DNA of 64,000 nt. It comes from Haemaphysalis longicornis (lineage: Eukaryota > Arthropoda > Arachnida > Ixodida > Ixodidae). The stretch is taken from the NCBI GenBank assembly GCA_013339765.2, contig CM023450.1:102178244-102242243 (forward strand), given 5' to 3'. This document shows, piece after piece, positions 48,485 through 59,114 of this stretch. A program made the position numbers and the translations under genes. The notes below the pieces were generated by a model. That model searched no databases and was not told the DNA's origin. It saw nothing but the letters and a program-made list of their open reading frames with translations. Positions within the stretch are counted from its first letter, which is position 1; each line of letters begins with the position of its first letter.

Positions 48485-48743
48485 TTGGGCGAGCACCACG
48501 CATGTCCTGCTGCTCCTCAACTTATAGGCTTGCCCCCACTTGTTTCTTGCTGACTTAGTCAACTACCCCCTTACCGATAGCATGAACGACTCGCAAGCGA
48601 ATAATCGCACTCGCCATTTCGACGCCACAGTCGATGTGGTGAAGATGGCCCAGGTCTGGCTGACGGGGACTTCCCGGAATTTTTCGAATGGGTCACAAAT
48701 CCCTGCCAATACAATCTTTGTCCTGAAACCCAAAGGCTACTGA
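48485..48743 (+). pseudogene. mariner-like transposase C-terminal fossil
   Basis: Two overlapping plus-strand frames carry the signal. The first reads SSTYRLAPTCFLLT before a stop, close to the mariner motif PPYSPDLAPTDFFLF that holds the last catalytic residue. The aspartate position is not preserved here. After a one-base frame change near 48540 the second reads RTRHFDATVDVVKMAQVWLT, then GTSRNFSNGSQI, and ends KPKGY-stop at 48741-48743. This follows the family pattern G.RF…EV..A…WL…F…G…L…G.Y. The N-terminal two thirds are missing and no inverted terminal repeat was found. Confidence 0.45.
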
Positions 48744-48744
48744 C

Positions 48745-51080
48745 GCGCTAGAAACAAAACTATGTGCGACAGTACAGCGTACAGTGTCTTCGTTTCCCCA
48801 TAGGAGGAGACACTCCTTTGACGTTCATATGATGACTTTTTCTTTATTATCCTGCACATCTAACCGACACCCTCTCATAATTCTGCGTGGAAGAAGAACG
48901 CTCAAAAACTATAAGTTGTGTCGAGAGGTTCTGCATCAAGAAGAAACTGCTACTGTTTTAATCTACAAAAACGTGACCCGGTCGCGTCATGCAGTTTCGT
49001 ATGCGATGCAGAAGTGAAAGCACCTAGCGCCATCTACCGTGGGCCACTTCTGTACTGTTTACGAGTTGACGAAATGGAAAGCCCTAACCAGGTCCTACGC
49101 AACGATACGGCGACTGATGTATGTTCTTGACCACCGACACAGCGCACTTCAAACTAGAGCACAGAAGTGGGACGCCTGTTTCCAGTGCGTCGGGCCTCAT
49201 GAATCCCTTCAATTCACACTCGCCAACTTTACGCACGTACCTTGGAACTTGGCTTTGTTTTTTATACGTGGCATTTATTTCTTAAGGCCTGAGCCGAAAG
49301 CCGACAAAGGACCTCAACTTTTCATTTAACAGGGTTTAGAGGCGTCCTCCCTATAGATAGTAAGTAAAAAAGGTCAAAATGCAAAGGACCCGCGGATCAC
49401 CAAGGGGTATGGAATGCTGTGAACGCTCTACCTTCAACCAGTACTGCTACGGCTGACTAGTACCAACGTTTGGCGTCGCTCGAGACAGGCTTTGAAGCTT
49501 CTTTTCGATATATTCGGTTATGCACATTGCTTTGTGCTTTTTTTTATTGTGAGTTTCATGCTCCATGTGACGAATAAAAAAAACATAACCGATAGCAAGG
49601 CGCATATAGCACCTGCTGAAATCGACACCATTGTGATTAGAGCCTTACCACAACCTCAATTTCTCTTATTTCACTTCACAAGCCATGTACAGTTCTTCTG
49701 CAACATGACATGGCATGATGGCTCGCCACATACCAGCCATTAGTGAATGCTGCGAAAATGGAATCGCAAAATAACAATTCTACTCACTGGTGCCGCAGCA
49801 TTAATAACAACCACACAGACACACACACAAAAACTTTAGGAGGCGTGGAACGCGATAGTGTTATCGAGCGCCGCTCACATCGCATGAAAACTTTCCGAGC
49901 GGTAAAGATTTTGCCGCTCATGCTTGCACGCCGTCTATTAGGGAAGCTCCTTACTATCCGGGGGGTTCCAGTGGGCGCCGCAAGGTGGCGCTACGGTTTT
50001 TTCACTCACGCCTATTTTTCGTTCACGGTCAGCCCCACCGACGATGCCGGATTCTCTGTGACACGGGGCCCATAAGGCTAAGCGTTAAAAATGCCAGCTG
50101 GTGGTCGAACAGAAGCTTCGCGTAGCAGAGACAAGGGACAGATTAACAGAAGAGGAAACGAAAAGGAGGTGTAGCGAAGTGTCGCTTATTTAATTCCAAG
50201 GGGCTTCCCGCGAAGCAATTCGACCGATTCTCCAATTAAGCCCGAAGAGCCGGCACAGGTTCTCCCCTCTCTCGGCGGCTCAATAACGGACACAGTCTGG
50301 ATGCGTGACCGAAGGAGCCCTTTCTCAACTTCCCGGGCTAATCCCACAGCGGACTTTCTAGGATAACCCCTTCTCTTCTTCGCCCGTTTCTTTTTTCCCG
50401 GCAGTTGCGATAATTCGGTACGGATTCTCATTTCTCGCAGCGAACTTAAAGTAAAAAGACAAGCAGCGGCGTCTCTTAATTAGTATTTACGGCCTTAAGC
50501 ATGAAGCAGATGAATACTGCAAAGTATGTCTCGCTGTGTGTTATGTTCCCCCTTTTCGCTTCAGCCAATCGCTTCAAAAGTAGCGCAAGCTCCCCTAAGT
50601 CTGAACTCAAGGTAATTAGGCGAAGCTTTTTTGTGCTTTTATTTGTGACTACCGCCCGAATATGGTTGTAGGAAATATGCTGCCTCGACGGTTTTGGTTG
50701 CACCTATTATCTTTCGTTGTATCGAAATTTTTCTCAAATTTCATATTATATGTCTCAATGTTTCGCAGTCTCCTGATGCGCCTAGACAGGAAGTAATCAT
50801 TTATGCACTTTCCAGCCTTTCAAACACTTCCTGTTTTTTGCTTGGCTGACCCCTGTTCTTATTCATTGCGTAAGAGCAAGGATTGTTGGTTCAGGGACCC
50901 TCAATTTGGAAAACTGGAATGGCTTAACGATAATTTTTTTATCATTGTCGAAGCTGATTCTACTTTGACAAAGTCACCATGCACAGATGCATAATTTATT
51001 CATATAAGAGAGGTCAAACGCCTCATGTTAGGGAATAGGAAGGGGACGAGAGGATATGTACATACACACATACAAACATA
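48745..51080. other. unassigned interval
   Basis: Frames of 63-110 codons without domains. A small inverted word, GAGCGGTAAAGATTTTGCCGCTC, spans 49898-49920. The 81-codon minus frame at 50186-50431 looks protein-like in composition but matches no family that I know. Confidence 0.4.
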
Positions 51081-51084
51081 CGTA

Positions 51085-51318
51085 CAGTCATGGACAAAGT
51101 AATGCGAACACAAAAATATGGACCAGAACATGCAAAGTTAAAATACTGTTTGTTGAGGCCCGATAATGGCGTGCTATACGTACTTTTGGAAAGCCACATT
51201 TCACAATCTTGTTTTTGTAACTAAGCCACGCGTCATTTTGACTTGCATGGAAAAGAATCACGCTATTTGTGTGTTTTGGTTCATATTTTCGAGTTCACGT
51301 TTAATTTGTCCATGATTG
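51085..51318. mobile_element. Tc1/mariner-type MITE, 234 bp
   Basis: The left end CAGTCATGGACAAAGTAATG and the right end, read inward, CAATCATGGACAAATTAAAC begin inverted repeats that stay similar for about 50 bases (both also contain AAAATATG and ACCA-AACA). TA flanks both ends (51083-51084, 51319-51320). Size, TA target and lack of coding capacity indicate a non-autonomous mariner relative. Confidence 0.75.
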
Positions 51319-51332
51319 TACAGACACGAATG

Positions 51333-51358
51333 CATACATACATACATACATACATACA

Positions 51359-51389
<31 letters not shown>

Positions 51390-51421
51390 CATACATACAT
51401 ACATACATACATACATACATA
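51333..51421. repeat. (CATA)n microsatellite
   Basis: About 22 CATA/TACA units with one break (CATTACAT). Confidence 0.95.
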
Positions 51422-51460
51422 CGCATATCAGGGATCGTCTTCAGTTTTCCTTTTGATACT

Positions 51461-51468
51461 GTGCCAGC
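51461..51468. repeat. 8-bp target-site duplication of hAT element, left copy
   Basis: GTGCCAGC, repeated exactly at 52663-52670. Confidence 0.85.
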
Positions 51469-52662
51469 CAGGGTGTCGGAACGAAGTGTTTTTCGTTCCG
51501 GTTTCTGTTTCTTTCCATAAATAAAAGTTCTGTTTCGTTTCAGCTCCGGAACGAAAAAAATAATGATTCGTAACGGTTCATAACGGTTCGTGTTTGCGCG
51601 AGAAAAATTGATATTTATGAAATTGTTAAAAATGATTGAGAATTATGAAATTACGTTAAAGAAGATGAAGTGATGCTTAATAATTTCTTTGAAAAATATA
51701 TTTTTTGAAAAAACTCACATACTTGTGATCTTATTGTTAAAAGTTTAAAACGTTCTGTCTCACGGAACACTGAAAAACTCCTGTTTTTAATCTTAAAAGA
51801 GATTGTGTGCGAGTATGTAGCAATGGATTAACATCAGTACCTTCAGCAAACCCCCAACCCCCCACTTCCACCGTATCAATCCGCACGAAAGGGAAAACAG
51901 CACGAAAATTGGTGAATAATTATTGCGCACTTCCGCATTGCAAGCGTATTTTTCTAAAATACTATAATAGATAGGAGTGCCCTGCCCGACATTGTTGCTT
52001 CCGCGCTCCTTATGAAACATTTTCCGCTGCGCTCTGGCAGCTTTTGCTTACAAGTGCAACATGACTTCTAGCTGTTTGCATTGAGTGTGCGGCTGTAATC
52101 TGCTTTTTGCGCTGCTAGTGGTGTATGCTGGTGTTCATGCAAAAGGTTGTACGCTTTGCTCCTTGTTCTTATGTCGTGTTTTAGAATATTCGTGTTTCTT
52201 TATGTGTCACACCCCCTAAACAATGCCGTAGGGCTAATGTGGGTATTTTATTAAAATAAATAAATAAATAAATAAATAAGGACGCGACGTCTGCATCGAA
52301 GCCAGATGCCCGTGGCAATCACGCGCGGACCTCAGCAGCGCGCCTATCGGCACAAACGGAGAGAGTATGGAAGCAGGCAGCAAGCCTTCTGAGGGAGAGT
52401 GGGTGCCATAGAGACGAAAGAGGATTTCGTGCCAGCAAATCAACGGTAATTTCCCATTTCGCTGAATGGAAATTGAATGAATCCTGAAACACATGACATT
52501 GCCACTCAAACCGAAAAGCGAAACGAATTTTTTTTTTTTTTTTACGGTTTTCGCTCTTGAACGAAGTAATAAATACCGTTACGTTTTCGTTTTCGTTCCG
52601 GCCAAAAATTCCGTTTTTTTTTTCGTTTTCGTTTCTGGTTTTCGTTTCGTTCCGACACCCTG
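51469..52662. mobile_element. hAT-type DNA transposon, non-autonomous, 1194 bp
   Basis: Perfect 17-bp terminal inverted repeats CAGGGTGTCGGAACGAA (51469-51485; complement at 52646-52662) with an exact 8-bp target duplication. Ends starting CAGGG and an 8-bp duplication are diagnostic of the hAT superfamily. GGAACGAAA-like words recur inside both ends, a usual place for transposase binding. The interior carries an AAAT microsatellite (52253-52279) and frames up to 170 codons, but nothing that I can read as BED finger or hAT dimerisation domain, so it is probably a deletion derivative. Confidence 0.85.
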
Positions 52663-52692
52663 GTGCCAGCACCCCCGGCCACTTCGACCAGG

Positions 52693-53037
52693 GGCCCAAT
52701 TCTCTAAAACGATGGGCCGTCGCTTTGAAACGACGGGGTAGCGCCATGCAAATGCATGTGTTCTGGGGTTGGGGCCGTCGCTTTGAGGAAGCTGTGCATT
52801 CAGTGTGAGCCGCAGAAAAGCACTGTGGCAAGGGCGCGAAGCGACACCCATTGCCCCTTACCGTTTCACTGAGTGCACAGCTTTGTCGCTTCGCGCCCTT
52901 GCCACAGTGCTTTTCTGCGGCTCACACTGAATGCACAGCTTCCTCAAAGCGACGGCCCCAACCCCAGAACACATGCATTTGCATGGCGCTACCCCGTCGT
53001 TTCAAAGCGACGGCCCGTCGTTTTAGAGAATTGGGCC
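52693..53037. mobile_element. foldback element with 153-bp near-perfect arms
   Basis: Arms 52693-52845 and 52885-53037 are reverse complements; I found a single mismatch (CGATGGGCC against CGACGGGCC). The spacer is 39 bases. Each arm has its own internal repetition of CGTCGCTTTGA. There is no coding capacity; open frames of over 80 codons on both strands mirror each other through the palindrome. No clean target duplication was seen next to the GGCCCAATTCTC ends. Transcripts would form a long hairpin. Confidence 0.85.
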
Positions 53038-53039
53038 TC

Positions 53040-56000
53040 AGGTTTTCGTTGCTACAGTTGTTCCGTAGTCGAAACATTTATTAAGGTGGATGGGAGTACA
53101 ACCATTCTTCCTTACTGCTAGCGCACATATATGCGACAAAAATAGGATATTATATGCGGGAGCTGCACTGCCCGTTGGCTTCCTATTCACGCTTTCTAAA
53201 AACCTTCCGCTAGGCGGCCGTAGATCGTAGCCTGAATGCCCCGAGTGTTTGCGGTTGTTGGCGCTCTCCGCCTTTGACGCAATGTTTTGAGCCGCAACGA
53301 AATGAAAGAACGAGGAGGGGGGGAGAGGGAGAGAGAATGTCAGCATTGATATTTATAAACAAATATAGCTCTGTTCCTCAACAAAAAAAAACTGCAACCA
53401 CTAATTAAGCTCTAATCTTTCAGTTAAAACGGGAAGTTATTCAAAGTTATTGCTGGGTTTGTTTCTGACCACGGCGGCTGAAGTTCTGGCAAGAGCAACG
53501 TGCGAATTACACCCCTGTAACAGAATTTCAGTTCCCTTAGTAAAAAGAAAATGAGATGAAGCGAAATAAAGCAGGGCTGTCAGCTGGAGTGTGTATCATA
53601 GCTCACGGGGCGATTCAGCGCGCTAAACCCTGCATTTTATATTTAACAATTTCATTCACTCCAAAATACACGTCAAGATTTCCTTCACAAAAGGATTTGT
53701 CCAAAGCACGCGCGTAATTTAAAATGGCGCTGGAACAAAGTCTACATCTGTGTACCCTCTTGGATCTTTAAAAAAATAGATATAAATAACCCTTGAGATA
53801 GCGGGGGGGGGGGGGCTCGTATGAAAAGAAAGAAGTAACGCTTTTTTCATTGTGCTAATTAAAAACGTTTCGCTAAAGCGCAGGTACTTAGCTTCTAAAT
53901 AAAGCAGTGGAAAAAGCAAACAAGAAGGAAATAATACAACGAAAAAGAAAAGGTTACGTCAATAAGACCGGTAGCGACGAAGGGTGTTGAAAAAACAATA
54001 ACGAAAGACAACGCAAAGGGCGAGCAGCGCACCAAGGCTGAACGAGAAATGCGTTTGGAAACACATCAAGCGGGGAACTTTAACGGACCTGACTGTAAGC
54101 GCCCCTCTTTTCGCTGAGTTCGGACAAAAGAAGAAACAAAAAAAGCTATTATACTTTTTTCGGCTTGTCTTTTTTTCTCAGACAACAGTTGACTGACCTC
54201 GCCGCTTACTAAGAAAGGCACACATGAAGGAGTGCAGAAGTTTTTCAACGCCATAGATTTAGAAGCACAAAAGAGAAAAACGGAATGAATGCAGACTCAA
54301 CAAAAAATAAGAAAAAAATGTATGTAAGGGATTTTTTTCAAGGGCGCTGTGCAAATAGTGGTTTCTTTGACCGGTACTACCTTTTCAACCGCATTACGAA
54401 TGCCGCGTAGTCTGGTGTTTGTCTTGCTAACATATTAGCTATCCGAGTGTGAATGCACTATCGCGAAGGCTGTATCTAGTTAGTGCGCCGACATGTTTGA
54501 ATCTCTCGGATTCTGGATCGGAAATAAAGTCTGTTTTTTTTTTTTTTTTTGCTAGAGCAGAGGCTTGATCTAGTTAGCGCACATTGGGACTTAACACCGT
54601 GAAGCGCCTTTTTGGCCGAAACGAAAACACAAGGCGACAGCCCCTCGGGTCTGCCTTACACCAAATTAATTGTTCATTATTTGGTATTGTTTGCGCCTTG
54701 TCCGACACAAAACGTTGGGTGGACGGTCATCAGTGAGACAGTGGCCTCATAGGTGCGGGAAGCTGGTGCGTTCTCGGAAATTCTACAAGCAGCAAACCCT
54801 GCCCTTGTAGGGATGACTACTCTTAAGTGTTCATTAAATCTTGTCCTTCTCTTGCTTGCCAAAAGGCATTATATGAATGTGTAAAGCAAGTGAAAATGCG
54901 GCTAGCGATTAACGACGACGACGGCAACAACAACAACAACAACAAATACGGATGCAGAACATGATTTGAAGTCCCCGTAATGAGAAAACTATGGCGAAGA
55001 ATATATTGATTAGCCTGTAGTGTAGGGTTCGAGATGATGGCGTACCCATATCACATAGGACGGCTATGATACCGATAATACTAATACTGACGATGGCTGT
55101 AAAGATGGTAATGGCGTTCCTTTTGTCAGTTTGCAAGGTTGAGGAATCACACCAGGCCCATCGGCTTCGCAGGTGGCAGTCATAACGTCTCGGTGACAAG
55201 TTTACGTTGACACGGGTTTTTGTATACAAGTTTTGTGGCCTATTTTATACGGTTGAGGAGGTGCAAAAAGCAATTCCTCGTGGCTTGTAGGTTTCTGTGC
55301 AATTGGAAATTGTAACACAGAAACATATGTCTTTGTTGTAACAGGCCCATGCCTATATGCCAAATATGGCATATATGGCATACCTTATATGGCACATATT
55401 TACGCGAGGTATTGATAGCTTACTAACATTACTGGAGGGTCATCCGCTTCGGGCAAATGGACACATGCCCGCATTCTGATGTTTTTACAGCCAAGCTTTA
55501 ATACGCTACTTTCCAGGAGATTGATGCGCGCGGAGACCGAGCGCGTCGACCAGGAAACCTTGTAGCCTCAATAAAGCTAGAGATCATGATGATTGATTGT
55601 TGCTAGTGGTATCTCCTTGGTAGTGGGGTAATGACGAGTCATCTTACTAAAAAAATTGGCTTCAATCCACGCTGTGAAGGTGGTTGGACTGCGAAGCTGT
55701 AAACGACACCCACAACAAATGGCCCATGCGGCGTTACTTAAATTCACACGCGTGGCAGCAGAGACGACATAAAGAAAACGAAGAGGAGTGTCTGGCGAAG
55801 GGTGAGGAGGAGGGCGGCACGCGCGTCTATGACGTCATCTCTCACTGGCTCCCCCTCACTCTTGTTCCACGCGACGCCGCCAAAGAGCGCTCCCCCTGCC
55901 CTCCCCCTCCCCAGACGCTGTTCCGTGCGCCGCTAATTCTGACCACGCGAACGCCTGGATCATACGTCATGCATTTTGCCCTTGACACGAGGGATTTGAA

Positions 56001-56630
56001 TGAGAACAGGTGGTAGACCCGCCGCTGTGCTGTGCTCGTCTCCCGTGTGGGCGTAGCCTAGTCAGTAAGACGACGGGCTGTTGCTGCTGTCGCGCACACA
56101 ACGCCCACAGAACGAAACCACATATACGGCCCCCGGCTCTCAAGCGCGTGGTGTGTTTACGTTTCACCGGATGCGGTCTATGGGATGCTCGCTGCACGGC
56201 GGACTCTTGAAACCGAACTTTGCCCGGCCGCGTGAGCGGCAAAACAGCGGGAGAGGCGGCAAGCAGTCGCCATCCAAGCCCCAACGAAGAAGCACCATTT
56301 GTATAACGTTGCGTTCCTTACATTAAATAAGTTGTTTAGCTCATCAAAAGTGCATATGTTTGTGTTTTTTCTTAACGTCATCGTCACGGACATCAGCTGC
56401 GTTACTCTATTCGGGTCCATGATCGATTCTTGGCGGTGCCAGTAATTTCTTTTGTTTGTTCGCGGAAGTTTTTTGTTGACGCCGACGGTCGCGTTAGAAC
56501 CCTTGGCTGGTAGAGGGATACTGCTTCGCAGTAAGGAAAAAAGTAATATATATCTGTTTTATACGCTTTGTTTAATACTAGCTCTGCTCTTAGAGCAGGC
56601 ACAAAATACTTATTTTTTCTGTTACAAGTG
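53040..56630. other. long unassigned interval
   Basis: Includes a G-run at 53802-53815, a T-run after AATAAAGTCTG at about 54521-54550, an AAC microsatellite at 54924-54946, and a small hairpin (GTTTCTGTG…CACAGAAAC, about 55289-55324) next to ATATGGCATA repeats. GGCGTAGCCTAGTCAGTAAGA at about 56050 is box A-like without box B. No gene recognised. Confidence 0.4.
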
Positions 56631-56639
56631 GTAGCTGTC

Positions 56640-58230
56640 CTAGGCAATATTGCCCTCTCTGCTTTTCGTCCACCAGTGTTCTAATCTTCTTTTCATAGCC
56701 TCGACAGCCTTGAAGTAGCCTCCATCTGTGCTACCGTTAAATCCTAGGGCTTCTGGTAGATTTTGATTTAGTAGATTTGGAGGGATACATTCGCATTCCA
56801 ACACTATGTGCCGCATAGTTTCTGTTTCTTTTCGGCAGACCACGCATACCCCATACTTTTGTGTATACTTCCCCAAAAAGCTCTTAGTTCGCTATCAACC
56901 TGCTCTAGCCTCAAAAAGAAAAGCCCTGCCCTTGAAATTATCGTAGAAATTTTTCTTCCTCATGTTCGATTTCTCTGCACTGTACATCTCTGACGATGCC
57001 TTGGCTTCCATTTTTTTCTGTCCATTTGTTCGTTTCTATCTGCCTTGCTTCTTTTTTGGTTACCTTCGCTGTCTTTGATAATTCACTGTTCTTTCCGTAC
57101 TTCATCGTTAGCTTTCTAGTCTTCCTTAGCCACTGCGTGTCCACGCTTTTCATGTATAGGTACCTAAAAAATTTTAACTGTACCCCTACGTTGAGCCATT
57201 TATTTCAACCTGCTCTCAAAATATATTTTACTCTGAGCCTCTCGAACTTCAAACGACGCACAGCCCATATCCTCCTGCACTGCTTCGTTAGTTGTTTCAC
57301 CACGTGCTCCAAGGCCAAATGGCCTACCGTTCTCTGGTTAACTTCAAGGCATGAAAGAGTGTCTGACAAGCAGAGTATTGCATTCGCAAATGTGAGGCCC
57401 GGACCATTGCTCTTTTCCACATTCCTCTCACTACTTCATATTTATTATACCCCCCCCCCCCTTAGGGCGTTATGCTTCGTTATAGCTGCGTTTCGCTTTC
57501 CTTGACTGCTAAGCTGCTCCTCGAGAGTTCTTACGTAGTTGTCCCCTTCGTTTATCCACACTCCCAAATAGTTATATTCCTTGACTCTGGGTAATTCGCC
57601 ATGCTGCGTTGACACTGCGTCAGTGCAAGTGTCATTGAAAACCATAATTCCCCGTTTGTCAGTGCTAAAATGTAACCCGAGGTCGGGGGCTTCCTGGCCG
57701 CTAATATTTATTAGACGTTGCATATCGGTCTGGTTATCAGCTAAAAGAACACTGTCGCCTGCGTATAACATTCCCGGAATACGCTGTTGAACCACTCCGC
57801 CTTACCACAAACGCTTTATGGTTAATCCTATTTGACTTCCTTCTAGTTTCTTTTATAACCCTGCCATATAAAGCATAAACAGTATTGGGGTCAATGGGAA
57901 TCCCTGTTTCAGTCCTCGATGGGCGTTGACCTGGTGTGCCGATTTTTGCTCTTGCCATGTCAGGTGCACTATATTATCTTTGAAGATAGCTATAAGGAAC
58001 TGTATTAACTCGCCATCTAATCCCTGTAGTTTCAGCATTCACCAAAGTAAATCTATGTTTTCGTCATCATATGCCCATTTAATGTCAAAGAGCGTAATCC
58101 ATAATGGATTATTCTGAGCTTTCGCAATTCCGTTGCACTCTGTTATCACGAACAAATTATCATCTAAGCACCTGTCTTGTCTAAATGCATTGCAGTTCCC
58201 CAAGGATTTCATTTTCTTCTATTCATGCTT
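56640..58230 (-). pseudogene. non-LTR retrotransposon reverse transcriptase ORF, broken, minus strand
   Basis: Read from about 58230 downward, the pieces follow LINE order. NCNAFRQDRCLDDNLFVITE comes first, then LFDIKWAYDDENIDLLW, then HRGLKQGFPLTPILFMLYM (58038-57853), then IPGMLYAGDSVLLADNQTDM with YLGVWINEGD (57795-57445), then LTFANAILCLSDTLSCLEVN (57420-57205). Next come QWLRKTRKLTMKYGKNSEL and KKEARQIETNKW (57153-56938). Last is the knuckle C-x2-C-x8-H-x4-C in KYGVCVVCRKETETMRHIVL (56876-56640). At least four frame changes separate them and the polymerase box reads YAGD instead of YADD, so the copy is inactive. The clade is not certain. Confidence 0.85.
57450..57466. repeat. short C-run within the LINE remnant
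   Basis: Ten to eleven C bases. On the minus strand this G-run disrupts the coding frame and is a likely slippage site. Confidence 0.7.
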
Positions 58231-58234
58231 GAAC

Positions 58235-58900
58235 TTGATTTTATCGCGTGTAATACGAATCTATTGTACGGAAGATAGCTACGGAAGTGCCCTCTTTTTC
58301 TCATCACTTGCGCGTTGTTGGCGTTCGCCCCACAACTACTGCGCCTTCTCGCCATGCACCACTCGTGCGTCGGCGCGTGCGCGCGCGCATCACAGCTGCG
58401 CGCACTCTTTTCGCTTACGACCGCTGTGTCGTTCGTAGATGGCGCTATAGCTAGATCCACATACAAACTCGATAATGAAGCGCATATTAAACTGGAAGCA
58501 GCCAACATGTGTTTCTTCGGCTGGTGACGCCACGTACGCAATGCATTTCTCCGCTGGTCATCGATCTTCACAGAGTAGAATGGTACTATTTTTTCCTTAT
58601 CATTTAACACTTTAGGACGTAGTGCTTGAACTATGGTCATTCCAGAATCATTGTAACCCGATCGCGGTACGCCAGCGGCCGTCGCTGCAGGTTGTATCGC
58701 CTGGGGCTGATATTGACTGAATTTTCTTTTACAGATAAGGTGTCTTATATGCCGCGGCGAAACGTCCGTCCGTGCCCAGGCGGGCCTTCCACAGAAGCCA
58801 GTGCGCATGCTCGAAAAAGAAAACTGAGTTAGGGAGGAGCTAGGGGCCAAAGGGGAGGGAACGTCGGGATCTTTATCTCGGAGTTACAGGTGTTACAGAC
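58235..58900. other. unassigned DNA with a 213-codon frame
   Basis: The minus-strand frame 58850-58209 is the longest in the window. It has no domain, signal peptide or membrane segment that I recognise, and its 3' part runs into the start of the LINE remnant, which argues against a real gene. A CG-rich tract lies at 58376-58390. Confidence 0.4.
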
Positions 58901-58902
58901 GT

Positions 58903-59112
58903 ACACATCGCGTCAAAAGTTTCCGGTACGCGATTTCGCAAATCAAAGCCACTTTCTCTGCTGTGTGATGGCTTAATTTGCCTTTCTAATCGAAGCATCG
59001 CATTTCGGACCATCATCACCATACGCATAGCAGGAGCCTATAGCCACCAGGCAGCAGAGAAATTGACTTAAGTTTTCGAAATCGCGTTCCGGAAAAGTTT
59101 GACGCCGGGTGC
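58903..59112. mobile_element. MITE with terminal inverted repeats of about 55 bp
   Basis: GCGTCAAAAGTTTCCGGTAC followed by GCGATTTCG (58910-58938) faces its complement at 59077-59105 (read inward: GCGTCAAACTTTTCCGGAAC, GCGATTTCG). The similarity continues inward through TTTCTCTGCTG (about 58950 and 59059). About 210 bp in total, no coding capacity. The outermost bases and target duplication are not clear. Confidence 0.65.
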
Positions 59113-59114
59113 AC

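Noticed and set aside
52319..53121. Paired frames of 77-170 codons with matching peptides on opposite sides
   Set aside because: Mirror translations of the foldback arms and hAT interior, not a duplicated gene.
56045..56090. GGCGTAGCCTAGTCAGTAAGACG tRNA-like word, over two lines of sequence
   Set aside because: Box A-like only, no box B downstream.
58209..58850. 213-codon minus-strand open frame, the longest in the window
   Set aside because: No recognisable domain or signal peptide, and its end runs into the LINE remnant, so it is probably fortuitous.
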